In this document: one piece after another, positions 28,384-39,007 of the stretch
Position numbering within the stretch: the first letter of the stretch is position 1
How the letters are laid out: each line of letters begins with the position of its first letter
Assembly: GCA_023213395.1 (NCBI GenBank)
Contig: CM041465.1
Location: forward strand, 148,373,741 to 148,437,740
DNA: 64,000 nucleotides
DNA from: Cycas panzhihuaensis
Lineage: Eukaryota > Cycadophyta
Direction: 5' to 3'
Position numbers and translations under genes: made by a program
The notes under the pieces: model-generated
Seen by the model: only the letters and a program-made list of their open reading frames with translations
The model's database searches: none
What the model was told of the DNA's origin: nothing

Positions 28384-28540
28384 AGATGTCAAGTCCTCGA
28401 GGCATGTGAGATGCGGGTGCTCTTTGATAAACTCCTCAAACTTCTAAGTTGCTTCATTAGAGTTGTAGCCTGTCCACTATATCAAATATTCTAAAATGGA
28501 CCAATTCTAGAGACGCCATTGTCTGGTACTTAGTATATAC
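28384..28540 (-). pseudogene. Gypsy D C-terminal chromodomain
   Basis: At the 3' end of pol the minus-strand frame reads ILSTRQWRL, NWSILEYLI, WTGYNSNEAT, then KFEEFIKEHPHL, ending in TAA at the PPT. This is the chromodomain that chromoviruses carry after integrase and use to target chromatin. Three TAGs fall inside: one after RQWRL, one where Gln/Lys is expected before WTGYN, and one at the conserved Trp after NEAT. This was not visible as a continuous frame and was found by reading through stops. Confidence 0.8.
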
Positions 28541-29890
28541 TCTGGAGGTATGGATAAGGTTTGCTCTTCATCCAATATTAGAAGGGTTATCTGGGGAATA
28601 TGGGTTTTGCTTAGACACTTCTAAAGACAAGAGACATGAAAAACATTATGGATGTTTGTGGTGGGGGGAAGGTCGAAAGCATATTGAACTTTGCCAATAC
28701 ATTTAAGGACTTTATAGGGGCCATAATATCGAGGGCTAAGTTTGTGGTTCTTATGATAGCAAAGGGATTGTTGCTTATAAGGTTGGAGATGAAGGAATAC
28801 AAGATCACCAATATTGAAGGAGTGATCAGAGTGATGGCGGTCTGCTAATTGTTTTATTCAATTTTGGGCCATGGATAGGTTTTGTTTAAGGGTGTGGAGA
28901 ATTTAGTCCATATGTTGTAGTTTTTATTATACTGCTATTGTGTGGAGGTTAGTAGCCAAGGTGTGGTGGGATGGCAGGGGATACCTATAGAGGGCCAAAA
29001 TTGGGGACATTTTAATGGCTGAATGGTGTGAGGAGTTCTACCAATACTTAGTTAGGGCTAACTATGATGTCCATTTAGACTGGTGGTCAAATGCAAAGCA
29101 ACATAAGTAGGTCTTTAGAGTTTTGTTAAGGACCTCAGATCGGCCATCGGTCTGTGTATGGTATGCCGAACTCATGTTGAATGATGCTCCTGATACGCGG
29201 AATAGCTCCTACCAGAAGGAGCTACTGAATTTAGGGTCGCGATCACATACAATGATGGATGGAAAACAATACAAATGAAATATTGTCTAAATGTAAATGT
29301 CAGTGATACGTGGAGCTTTATAGGTTATGTGGACAGGTAAGAATTGGGCATATTTTTTCAACCTATCTATGACTACTAAAATGGAATCAAATCCAGCAGA
29401 TAGTGGTAGGCCTGTTATAAAGTCCATGGCAATATCTTGCTATTACCTTGTGGGATGTGCAACGGTTGAAGGAGGCCTGGTTGGGGTTTTGTATCAGCTT
29501 TATTACGTTGGCATGTGTCGCATTCTGACACAAAGGTAAGGATGGTAGATTTCATTTCTAGCCAAAAGAAATCAAAACGTATCCTACGGTAAGTTTTATC
29601 AAAACCAGAATGATGGCCAAGAGGGGAAGAATGATATTATGACAAAATCTGTAGGATAAAAGTTGAGTGGGGATGTACGAATATGCGATTTTGGTATAAG
29701 AGAAGATTATTATAGATAGACCAATCCTTACGAGTGTGGACCTCATTAGCCTAGTGCGCAAAATCAGGTTAGGTTTGGTTAGCCGTGGCTAAATCATGTA
29801 TCCATGTCAGTTGTAGGGAAGAAATGGCATAAATGCTAGGGTCCTCAGTGTGACCAATGTTATAGTTAAGTGTAGATGGAGGTAGCCTCG
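28541..29890 (-). pseudogene. Gypsy D integrase
   Basis: The minus-strand translation has the zinc-binding HHCC end ECDTCQRNK (near 29515-29530), SIIVCDRDPKF (second catalytic Asp), SSAYHTQTDGRSEVLNKTL (the Glu context), then FNIGDLVFLHLQPYKQ, LSPRYYGPYKVL (GPY/F motif) and IHNVFHVSCL. This order is diagnostic of Ty3/gypsy integrase. The first catalytic region (LP-W motif) is split by stops. It would insert cDNA, guided by the downstream chromodomain; inactive here. Confidence 0.85.
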
Positions 29891-30230
29891 AGAGTGCATC
29901 TGCCACAATGTTATCTTCCCCTTTTTATATATGATTGTAAAATCAAAAACTTGGAGGCAGTCGACCCATTTAGCCTGCTCTTTTGAGAGGACTAGTTGAT
30001 CTAATAAGCGACGAAGGCTATAATGATCAATGATGATAGTAAATTTAGAACCAAGGAGATACTATTGAAAATTGTCAATAGCATAAAGGATGACCTACAT
30101 TTATTTTTTATAGATAGACAGTCTACACTCATGATCTTTAAGGTTCTGACTTTCGAAGGCGATGGGGTGGAAGTCTTGTATTAAGATTACACCCAAACCA
30201 AACTCGGAGGCATCGCATTCTAACCAAAAA
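29891..30230 (-). pseudogene. Gypsy D RNase H
   Basis: The minus strand reads ECDASEFGLGVILIQ (catalytic Asp near 30207-30215), HPIAFESQNL, an E-x-xCRLSIY-like Glu context, FTIIIDHYSLRRLL (Asp), ending GEDNIVADALSR near 29910. All are canonical RNase H landmarks of Ty3/gypsy. Stops interrupt the middle part. Confidence 0.8.
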
Positions 30231-31306
30231 GCCCAAAAAAATCAGGAGAGGCCAAAACTGGGGTGGTTGTCATGACCTCCTTTAGATGGAGAAAGGCCTC
30301 ATTAGTTGAGGGGGACCATTGGAAGGAATCCTTCCGAAGTAAGTGGGTTAAGGGGGTGGTTAGTGTGGTATAATTTCTAATGAACCGACGATAGAATCTG
30401 GTAAGTCCTAGGAAAGCCCACAATTAGGTTAGTGTTTTTGGGGTTGGCCAATTAGTGATGACAAAGATTTTATCGGGATCCACCTGAAACCTTGCAAAGG
30501 ATATAATATGACTAAGGTATTGTAATTCAGATTTTCCAAACTCACATTTGGAGAGTTTAGCATGCAATTTATTTTCAACTAGGATTTGAAGAACTATTTC
30601 TAGATGCGGGATGTGAGTAGGCATGTTTGAGCTATAGATAAGAATGTCGTTAAAGAAGACGATGATAAATTTTCACAGATATGGAGAAAAGATCTTGTTC
30701 ATGAGGGCCTAAAAGATGGTCAGAGCATTACATAGGCCAAAGGGCATGACCTAGAACTCAAAGTGGCCATGGTGGATTCAGAAAATCATTTTATCTTGAT
30801 CCTCTGGCAAGATAGGGATTTGGTAATATCTTAATTATAAATCAAGCTTGGTGAAAATTACAGCCCCATGGATTTCATCTAACATATCATCGATTCGTGG
30901 CATCGGAAACTTGCTTTTTATAGTGATTTTATTAAGTGCATGATAGTTAATGCAAACTCAGAAAGAGCCATCCTTTTTGCGAACTAAAATGATGGGTGCC
31001 GCATACGAGCTTTTACTAGGTTGGATGATACCCATGTCCAATAATTCCTTTGTGATTTTTTCAATTTCATTTTTTTGGAAATAGGAGTTCATGTATGGTC
31101 AAAGGCTAATTGGGTCATATGAACTTTGTAACTTAATAGTATGGTAAAAACCTTAATCAGGCGAGGGGCTGGCAGGTAACAGAGCAAATACCTATTAGTA
31201 TTGATCTAATACTTGCTAGATATTACGGTGGATACCTGAAGGGGCCTGGATATGGTTAAGACGAATGATATATCCTATGTTACCATTGAGTTGGCGGTGC
31301 ATTCGA
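30231..31306 (-). pseudogene. Gypsy D reverse transcriptase
   Basis: From the copia C insertion point leftward: [46 protein letters not shown]-like, MPFGLCNALTIF, then the active box at 30646-30657 reading FFND. FVDD-type is expected, so the first Asp is Asn through a single G-to-A change and the enzyme is inactive. Downstream ILIYSSN, HIPHLEIVLQIL, SKCEFG, VDPDKI and MWAFLGLTRFYRRFI follow as usual. Stops occur after DL and in the FEF region. Confidence 0.87.
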
Positions 31307-31603
31307 TGAAAAGGGTTAATGACATAAGGTCATTACATTAGTTGATTATTTTGAAAAAGGGTCTTAAGTGAACTTTAAATTAGATCACTTAAGTGAAATG
31401 CACTTTCATATGCATTATGTGTAATTTCATTTCACCTAACTCAAATGCTCCCTCTCTCAATATAAAAGTAAAGCTCAATGGAGGAGATTCATTCTTTACC
31501 TCCCCATTTTGTGAGAGCTACTTTCTTTCTCTCAAGTCTCTCTTGCTCCCATGTTTGCCTTTGTGTTTAGTGCATGGAGATGAAGGATAGATCCACTCTT
31601 TCA
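31307..31603 (+). repeat. Copia C 5' LTR
   Basis: 297 bp bounded by TG...CA. It differs from the 3' LTR at about five positions, including T/C in ATTATTT(T/C)GAAAA and one extra T at the 3' LTR end. The TATA box TATAAAAG is at 31461-31468. Confidence 0.95.
31461..31468 (+). promoter_or_regulatory. Copia C LTR TATA box
   Basis: TATAAAAG within the LTR, about 140 bp from its end; repeated at 37244-37251 in the 3' LTR. A likely core promoter for element transcription, inferred from sequence and position only. Confidence 0.6.
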
Positions 31604-31605
31604 TG

Positions 31606-31617
31606 TGGTATCAAAGC
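31606..31617 (+). promoter_or_regulatory. Copia C primer-binding site
   Basis: TGGTATCAAAGC two bases after the 5' LTR; iMet-tRNA type. Confidence 0.85.
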
Positions 31618-32134
31618 TTACTTCCTTCATATTCCCCACTTGCACTTGCAATGGAGCCATCACTTCCTTCTCCCCACAATCCATGTGGTGAAGGAGATTG
31701 TGAAAGTGAATTTAGAAACATTTTCAAGTTATTATGATAGCATATTTTGTATTGTTTGCTTTTCCTTTCTCTTTGCAGGTTTGGAAGCATAATACAAGGA
31801 GTTGTAAGGCCCAAGGGTTCCAATCCTTTGGTGGGCATTCATGCTATCTCATTCTACTTTTCTTTTCCCTTTTTGTCCATTTATAAGGGAAATGTCACAA
31901 AATTTTTCCAAAGATTTAGAAGAATGATTGTAAGGAGTTTTACCCATTTTTTAAAAGAATTTTGAGCCATTGAAAATATCTATCATTGTATGCTCTCACC
32001 TTGCCCATATTGGGATCCCGTGATAAAAAATGATGGAAATTTCATATGGTATCATGTGTTAATGAGATATTAGCAAGCTGAAATTTCTGCAGAAATGCAA
32101 TTTGATTATTGAACTTCACAGGTCTGCAAAATCG

Positions 32135-32450
32135 CTCATGAGATCCAATTGAAGTGATTCCAATTGTCAAAGATGGGGCTCTGAGTCTACTTTCCAGTGC
32201 AAAAACCGGCACCTAATTTGGATGTCGTATGAGGACGTTATTGTTGTTTTAGTGAACAGTAGTTATTTTTAGTAAGAATTCTAGAAAAATATCATTTCCT
32301 AACTTTTCGGGGTTGTCAAAAACTTTCCAGAACTCATTTGGACCTGATTCCACTTCTTGGAGATGAAGATCTGAATCTAGTTTGCAGCACAAAAATAGGC
32401 ACTCCATTTCGGCATCGTGGAAGAAAGTTATTGCAGATTTAGTGAAGAGT
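32135..32450. repeat. Degenerate tandem duplication in copia C leader
   Basis: Two blocks match loosely: 'tctgagtctactttccagtg' and its neighbour 'tctgaatctagtttgcagca', each followed by an AAAAAnnGGCAC string and a GTTATTG...TTTAGTGAA string. Confidence 0.55.
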
Positions 32451-33328
32451 ACTTTTTTTTGTATTAACAAAAAAAAAAAAGTGAAGAAAATTACTTCCTT
32501 TTTATAAGGCTTAAAAGCCCATTGTAAAAGTGAGAAAAAAAAAACACCTGGATCAGAGCAATATTCGGTGTCCTCACTCACTTATTAGCATTGCATTTCA
32601 GCACTCTAAAATCACTCAAAGCAAGCACACTAAAGACACTTCAAGCAAGCACTCCAAAAGCACTCCAAGCAAGCATTATTTTCGCTAAATGTACGCTTGA
32701 TGCAATTCGATAATCTTTTCACTCTTCCTAAAAGGAATGCATCACGACGCTATTTTCCGCCATCTTGTACTGCTCACACACTCGCCAAGGTTGAGATACC
32801 TTGGTTGGCGTAATGCCGCCATAAAGGAGGTGTGGGTTTCAAGTTGGACCGACTAAACCTAATATCGTGAGGTTTGGTTAGCCATACCATCGTGCCTCAA
32901 TCGTGGATCATCCCGATAACCAACCGGAAAATCAAACTTTAATACAAGATTAAAATATACCCGATCCAATATCCGCTATAGCCATGGGTATGCACGTACC
33001 ACTTTTTAGAGGAGGTATATAGCCGCTCATCGGTGAACTGGGTGAGGATTGGGAATACCGGGTCTAGACTTGGATTTCATCACCAAGCACGATTGTAGTA
33101 TCGCGGGTGAAGGCCAAATTAATTCTACTAGAAGCCTAGGCATCCCTTCAATAACCTCAACTACACATTGGACACAAGTTAGAGGTTATTGGGTTGATTA
33201 CGCATCCTACATTCGAGTTTCAAGTTGTGTAAACCCAATGATGTCAACTTCTACGTTGGCCTACAATCTTGTATATTGATCACTTACTTATTTGTAAAAA
33301 GTGATCCATAGTGTAATCACAATCATAG

Positions 33329-33450
33329 TGCTTCTCATATTCCTGCGTCAGTTAATATTTGCCACAAGTGTTAGTGGCCCATTTTTAGCATAGTACTTCT
33401 CATATTCGTGCGTCAAAGTTAATATTTGTCACAAGTGTTCGTGACTTTTC
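33329..33450. repeat. About 54 bp tandem repeat in copia C leader
   Basis: ATAGTGCTTCTCATATTC...CACAAGTGTTAGTG recurs about 64 bp later as ATAGTACTTCTCATATTC...CACAAGTGTTCGTG, with only a few differences. Confidence 0.8.
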
Positions 33451-33603
33451 TCTAAGTTGCTCCCTTCATCTTTGAGCAACCATTCTCACTTCTTCCTCCT
33501 TCTACACTACTTCATTACATTTCCCATTTGTAAATAGTGATCGGTCATTTATTACCATCACTTTTATAGTCCCTTGTTCATTTCTTCCCTTTTAAAAGAC
33601 ACA

Positions 33604-34605
33604 ATGTCTTTACAATTCAAGCAAAATGTGAACCGTGATTCTAAAAGGGAAAGAAAATTGGGACATGTGGTTCATCGTGTCGTAAATGCCGCAAAGTATG
33701 AAGGACTATGGAGAGATCACTTACAACCTACACCACATTGCAGCCTACATACTACCACAAATCGCTTCAAAGCAGAGGTGCTCCAACCGCCCCATCAAGT
33801 CAGTAGCTAAACGTCAATGGGAACTTGATGATGATAAAACTGCGGTGGATACTGCTTGTCACTGACTATTCCCTGCATAATCTCATTGATGAAGTTATAC
33901 ATGATACAACATGGAAAGTTCTTGAAGTTCTTAAGAAGAACTTTGACACTAAATCAGACTTAGAATTTGTTCACTTAAGGTCAAGATGAACAAATTCAAA
34001 ATGCAAAAAGGACATGCAAGTGAGACAATCAATCTCCTTCGTCCAATCAAGCAAGCCATTGATAAAGATTTTAAAACTCAATGCATTACATGGGCTTTCT
34101 TGATTCAACATGTCTCCATATCCCGTGATTATAAAATCTATTGGGAGTCTTCAATCGAGTGGAACTTTAAAGACCCTAAACTTTAAGGATCTTGCTGATA
34201 AGTTCATTGAATTTGATAAGACCTTTGATACCAACTTTGCCACTACATCAGATCCAATTGATGTTGCTTTTGAAGTGGAAGAAGATCTTTGTTACACCAA
34301 AAATCAAGGTCAATACTCTCATAGAGGTGGTAATTCCCGAGGAAGAGGAAGAGGTAGACAACAAGGACAACGTCCTCTTAGTCAATAGGCTCCTCAATTC
34401 TAACAAAAACATTCTCAAGGCCAAGGGCAAAATAATCAACCTTGACCTAGATCTAGTAATCAGAGATAATCCAGCTAGCCTAATACTTGGACTAGAAATC
34501 AAACAATCGTGTGCCAAAGGTGTAATAGAAGAGGACATTATGCCAAAAATTACAGAACTGCCACCAACAAACTACTGTTATCAACAAAGACCATGGTGCA
34601 CATAA
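33604..34605 (+). pseudogene. Copia C gag with RG-rich NC and damaged zinc knuckle
   Basis: The ATG at 33604 starts MSLQFKQN. After a frameshift near 33830-33960 the frame gives MNKFKMQKGHASETIN, then LKTLNFKDLADKFIEFDKTF and an RGGNSRGRGRGRQQG nucleocapsid-like basic stretch (34320-34370). The zinc knuckle from 34512 reads CQRCNRRGHYAKNY: the last Cys is Tyr. At least one indel and several stops are present. This is the normal copia gag order (capsid, basic linker, knuckle). Confidence 0.75.
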
Positions 34606-34789
34606 TGTTGATAATACTTCTTTTGAAGATGCTTTTGGTGGAACGCAATTTGCTCATGCACACCTTCAAAGAATTGGGACCACTTCATCAAATGTTGTTG
34701 ATAGATCCACTAAGTATATTGAGGCTCATTGTGGCTATGCTTATTCACTTTTGCCTTCACCACTTGGAGTTGCAAATAGTGCTACCTCA

Positions 34790-35710
34790 AATACTTCATC
34801 GTGGATCATGAATATCGGAGCAACACAACACATGACTTGTCATCGCCAGCTCTTTTCAAGATTTTGACTCAAGTTCGTGGTGTTGTACACATGGTCGACA
34901 AATCATCTCACCATCGAAGGACTTGGAATGGGTTGCTCGAAACTCCTGTGCCTTCCAGATTTTACACTTGTTGATGTTTTATATATTCCTCGCCCGTCAA
35001 TCGCTCTCCTTGTCCACCCTTGTCTCTCGTGGATTTAACTGAGTGTAATCGCAAATAATCAAACTCTCCGTGTCATTCACCCTCCTTCAAATGCCGTGGT
35101 TATGACCTAATTCTTGATGGTAAACTTTTTCGCCTAACCGCTCACCATCCTCCTCAAGTCAACTATGTTGATGATGAATTTCTTTTACCACAACCCCGAC
35201 TCCTCAAAAGTTGTCCCAAGCAACTCTATGGCATGCTCAGATGGGCCATATCAAAATTGATCGTTTAAGAGAACTACAAGACACTCTTCCTGGTTTGCAT
35301 AAGTTCCCCTCCAAACCCTTTAAATGTGAAGCATGTATTATTGCTAAATCTCAAAGACAACCCTTTCGTCAGTCATGGAAATCTACCCAACCTTCGCAAT
35401 TATACACTCGATATATGCGGTCCTATGCCCATCCCTTCTATCAAACAGAAGTGGTACTATATTACTTTCATTGATGATTTTACCAAGAAAGTATGGGTTG
35501 CTTTTCTTACAAAGAAAGATGAAGCTTTTTCTATGTTTCAAGCTTTCAAGGCCCGCGTGGAAAATGAATCGATTCAAGATCAAAATACTCGTGGATCGAT
35601 AATGGTGGCGAGTACACATCCAATGAGTTTGAATCGCACTCACGCCAACGTGGAATCAAACATCGACCACCGCTGGTGTACACCCCAACAAAATGGAGTT
35701 GCCAAGCGAT
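34790..35710 (+). pseudogene. Copia C protease, pre-integrase and integrase core
   Basis: The protease motif near 34800-34830 reads WIMNIGATQHMT where W-(I/L)-x-D-S-G-A-T is expected, so the catalytic Asp is Asn. From 35211: LWHAQMGHIKIDRLREL and CEACIIAKSQRQPF (HHCC zinc module). In the next frame from 35326: LDICGPMPIPS (first Asp), YYITFIDDFTKKVWV, a DNGGEY segment in a third frame (about 35590), and PQQNGVAKR, in which the catalytic Glu is Lys. Three frames are used within one domain, showing indels. Confidence 0.82.
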
Positions 35711-35749
35711 GAACAGGACCATCATAAATATGGCTCGTCAGGCCGGTAT

Positions 35750-36063
35750 ATAAGAATGTCCCTATCTATCTTTGGGCTAAGGCTATCCGGACTGCTGTGT
35801 ATCAGATCAACACCGTTAGTCCCTCCAAGTTTCTCTCTCCACATGAAATGTGGTATGGACAAACCCCCTCTATCTCGCACTTCAGAATTTTTGGCTCTAC
35901 TTGTTATACTCATATTTTGCAGGAACATAGAAATAAGCTCCAAGATAGAGCCATCAAAGGCATCTTTGTCGGATACCCTATGGACAAAAAGGGATACAAG
36001 GGTTTTATACCTTCAGAGCGCAAAATCATCATCACTAGAGATGTTATCACTAGAGATGGTTAG
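35750..36063 (+). pseudogene. Copia C integrase C-terminal part
   Basis: Frame YLWAKAIRTAVYQIN, then SPHEMWYGQTPSISHFRIFGSTCYTHI, RNKLQDRAIKGIFVGYPMDKKGYKGF and ERKIIITRDV. This is the standard copia integrase tail. The next expected segment, the RT, is missing: the sequence jumps at about 36063 to RNase H-proximal motifs. Confidence 0.85.
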
Positions 36064-36700
36064 GTACCTCAACACTCTGTCGGCATTCTTGCAAGATTCA
36101 TGACAAATCCTAAGCAGAATCATTGGCAAGCTGCAATACGAGTGTTGAGGTACCTAAAGACGACTAGCAAATATGGTCTGTTGTATGAACCCAATGCAGA
36201 ATTTAAACTTTATGCATACATAGACTCGCATCACGAGATAAAGACACAGGAAGATCTACGTCTGGCACGTAACATTTCTTGGAACAAAGACCAATATCAT
36301 GGAGATCCGGATGGCAAAAGATAGCTGCACTCAACTCAAGTCGAGTACATCACGCTCGAGACAAGCAAGGAGGTGATATGGCTTAGAAAATTGTTGAATA
36401 CATTAAATGCCACCCAAACAAGTTCTACTAGCTTACATGTAGATAATCAATCTACAATCCAGATGGCTAAAAATCCTCAGATTTCATGATCGTATCAAAC
36501 ATATAAGTACAAAAGTCCACGTGATTAGAGAACTAGTTCATGATGGCACAATTCAATTGAGTACCGCCCACAGCATCAAGTGGCCGATATCTTCACCAAA
36601 CCACCAAGAGGGTGAAGTTTGAATAGCCCGAAAGCAACTCAAATTTTTAGGGCCTCCATCTCCGATCGATCAAGGAGATGACAATAGACCATCATACTGT
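36064..36700 (+). pseudogene. Copia C RNase H fragment (RT core deleted)
   Basis: Starts with the segment that normally lies after the RT core: SVGILARFMTNPKQNHWQAA, RVLRYLKTTSKYGLLYEP. Then comes a degraded RNase H with LHVDNQSTIQMAKNP near 36435-36480. The YVDD box and the rest of the RT are absent, implying an internal deletion of roughly 1.2-1.5 kb by comparison with copia B. Stops are frequent. Confidence 0.8.
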
Positions 36701-37077
36701 CTCATTCGTGAAAACCCTTATGGGCGCGAAGGACAAGAGTAAGTCTCGCCTATCCCATTCGTAAAAACCCCATGTGGGCGCGAAAGGATAAGGGTTGTAT
36801 CATTTTGGAAAATCTAACTGTGAAACCCAAAAGGGCATGGGGATGACCAAATGGTATATGGAGACTTAGTAGATTTCAAATACAAAATTTATTATACCGA
36901 TTGGCTATCCGCTATATTTAAAGAGTCACTGAGCCAAAGTTAGTAGATTAGAAAATTTGTGGGTTTTCTTCCCCATGAGGGTTTCCCACAAAAGTATCAT
37001 ACTAGTTTGCTTTGTAAGAGGCTCAAATGAAGACCTCATAGGATAGAATAAAATAGAATTAAATGACCTTCTACCAT

Positions 37078-37089
37078 TAAGGGGGAGAT
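37078..37089 (+). promoter_or_regulatory. Copia C polypurine tract
   Basis: AAGGGGGAGAT immediately before the 3' LTR. Confidence 0.85.
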
Positions 37090-37387
37090 TGAAAAGGGTT
37101 AATGACATAAGGTCATTACATTAGTTGATTATTTCGAAAAAGGGTCTTAAGTGAACTTTAAATTAGATCACTTAAGTGAAATGCACTTTCATGTGCATTA
37201 TATGTAATTTCATTTCACCTAACTCAAATGCTCCCTCTCTCAATATAAAAGTAAAGCTCAATGGAGGAGATTCATTCTTTACCTCCCCATTTTGTGAGAG
37301 GTACTTTCTTTCTCTCAAGTCTCTCTTGCTCCCATGTTTGCCTTTGTGTTTAGTGCATGGAGATGAAGGATAGATCCACTCTTTTCA
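37090..37387 (+). repeat. Copia C 3' LTR
   Basis: 298 bp, TG...CA. The TATA box TATAAAAG is at 37244-37251. Target-site copy TTCGG follows at once, and the interrupted gypsy D sequence resumes. Confidence 0.95.
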
Positions 37388-37970
37388 TTCGGGTGGGTGA
37401 GATTACTTTATTTGGGGGGGTTTGCATCCCATAAAATTTATGAGAGTGGCCTATGTGATCTTTGAACATAATGAATGAGGTCGTGAGTAAGTTATTGGTG
37501 TTATAAGTTCCTAGAGTCTAGAGCCATTATACGCCAAGAATTACATCTGACCCACCTATGGACAGGGCATAAAATTCAGAGACAAGGGTATATGAGCTAA
37601 TGTGGACCATGAGGGTTTTATTGTTCCAGCACAATGGAGGGTGTGATGACCAAGTAAGGAGCAAGTAAAGCCTATTTTAGGTTCTATGTAAAGATTCAAT
37701 TATCAAGCAATGGAGATATCAATGAAATTTAACAATATTCCACTGTCAATCAAAATGGTAATTGGGGTTTTCCTAAGTATTCCTTTGACTTGAAGTGGTT
37801 TAGGACATGCAATGGAGGTGTTAGTTGATAGGGAAACTTCAAGTTTAAGGTTTGGGGGCAACTCATCAGTAGGGTGGTCTTGGGGTTCATCATCGTATTC
37901 ATGCTCAGTCTCGGGGTCATCTTCTAAAGATAAGTCTGGGTCAATTGTGAAGACCATCTTCCTGGATTTA
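37388..37970 (-). pseudogene. Gypsy D protease region
   Basis: The minus-strand frame 37957-37703 has an acidic stretch (EDDPETEHEYDDEP), then CPKPLQVKGILRKTPITILIDSGILLNFID. The IDSG motif (Asp at 37745-37747) is the retroviral aspartyl protease active site and is intact. 37388-37700 is the linker towards RT and is interrupted by stops. Confidence 0.8.
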
Positions 37971-39007
37971 CAGATTCTACTGTGACTAGCGGTCCATTTT
38001 TTAGAACATTACATACATAGACTGGCTTCTCGATAATGTTGTGCCTCTGCTAGAGTGATGTGAATGGACTTCAAAGATGGTTCCTTAGCATGATGCTCGA
38101 GAGATATAACTGGGGTGTCCTCTGGTCGTGGGTACGATCGTTGGTAGTCAATTGGATGTGGTCTTCAGGACCATGCCATATTGGCTTGTTAGGATCGTGA
38201 AAGTTAAGTGGAGTCTCGTCTGAATAGAGGAGGTCTTTCTGTGAGAAACTTTACTTCTACTACTTTAGCCATATTAATTGCATCTTTTAGAGTAGATAGG
38301 GAGATTATCTTCAAGCGCATTTGGATACGTTCTTTAAGCCCGCATACATAGGTATTTATCTCTGTCTATTTATCAAGTTGCTAATCAACCTGATTACGTA
38401 AAGATTGGAACTCATCAATGTAAACTTCGACAGAGGATACTTGCTTCAAACGTGTTAACTGTGTGAAAAAAGATTGGTTCCAAGTGTCTTTATACTACTC
38501 GAAAAAATAGGTAGAGAAGTATGCCCAAGACTGGCTATAGGGGTACTCTCACTTCCACCATTGGAACCAATGATGTGCCTTCCCATCTAAGTGGATGGAA
38601 GCAAATATAAGTTATTCATTTACTAACATTGGGTTGAGTGTAAAGTAGGACTCTAGTTTGTTAATCCAACATTGTTCATTATCCTTGTTGAGATCTAGAT
38701 CAAATGTGGGTATGTTGATCTTATGATGAAATGGTTGTTGCTAATATGGAGGCAGAGGCACGATTTGTTGCTGTGTGGGGTTAACTAGCGGTGGAGGAGA
38801 GAAGTTGTTCAACCTCTTAATTACATTTTGGACATCATCATGGGATGCTAGATTTGCTAGTCTTGAGTTAAATTCTGCCTGCATGGTAACTACTTCATTT
38901 TCAACCTCCTCATGCATGTGGTTGAAATCCTCCTTGATTTTTTCTTGAATATTGATGACTTGGGTCTCGAGTGCCGAGATTTTGTCACTGTTACTTTGAG
39001 GAGCCAT
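37971..39007 (-). pseudogene. Gypsy D gag
   Basis: The minus-strand ATG at 39005-39007 opens MAPQSNSDKISALETQ, a heptad-rich segment likely to form a coiled coil, then PPPLVNPTQQQIVPLPPY (38741). The capsid region follows with stops. A zinc knuckle near 37980-38035 reads C-M-stop-C-S-K-K-W...SH...C, the CxxC...H...C form seen in chromoviruses. The leader upstream (39008-40263) is non-coding. Confidence 0.78.

Larger units (their letters stand above)
31618..33603 (+). other. Copia C long 5' leader, no gag
   Basis: About 2 kb between PBS and gag ATG, far longer than usual for copia. It contains a pyrimidine tract with CTTTGCAG at about 31770 (splice-acceptor-like), a degenerate duplication of about 180 bp (near 32135-32270 and 32310-32450), and a near-perfect repeat of about 54 bp (near 33329-33450). 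No protein domain is recognised; short frames on both strands look like chance. Confidence 0.6.
31307..37387 (+). mobile_element. Copia C: young, internally deleted Ty1/copia element
   Basis: Complete plus-strand element of 6,081 bp inside gypsy D, between its RT and protease coding parts. The LTRs (297 and 298 bp) are nearly identical. The target duplication is TTCGA (31302-31306) / TTCGG (37388-37392). PBS, an unusually long leader, gag, protease, integrase, an RNase H fragment and PPT are present, but the RT core is missing. It is the youngest insertion visible in the window. Confidence 0.95.

Noticed and set aside
31393-31590. 65-codon frame repeated at 37176-37373
   Set aside because: It is repeated only because both copies lie in the copia C LTRs; it is not a gene.
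32249-32581. 110-codon minus-strand frame in the copia C leader
   Set aside because: Phe/Leu/Lys-rich product of the A- and T-runs in a diverged tandem duplication; no motif.
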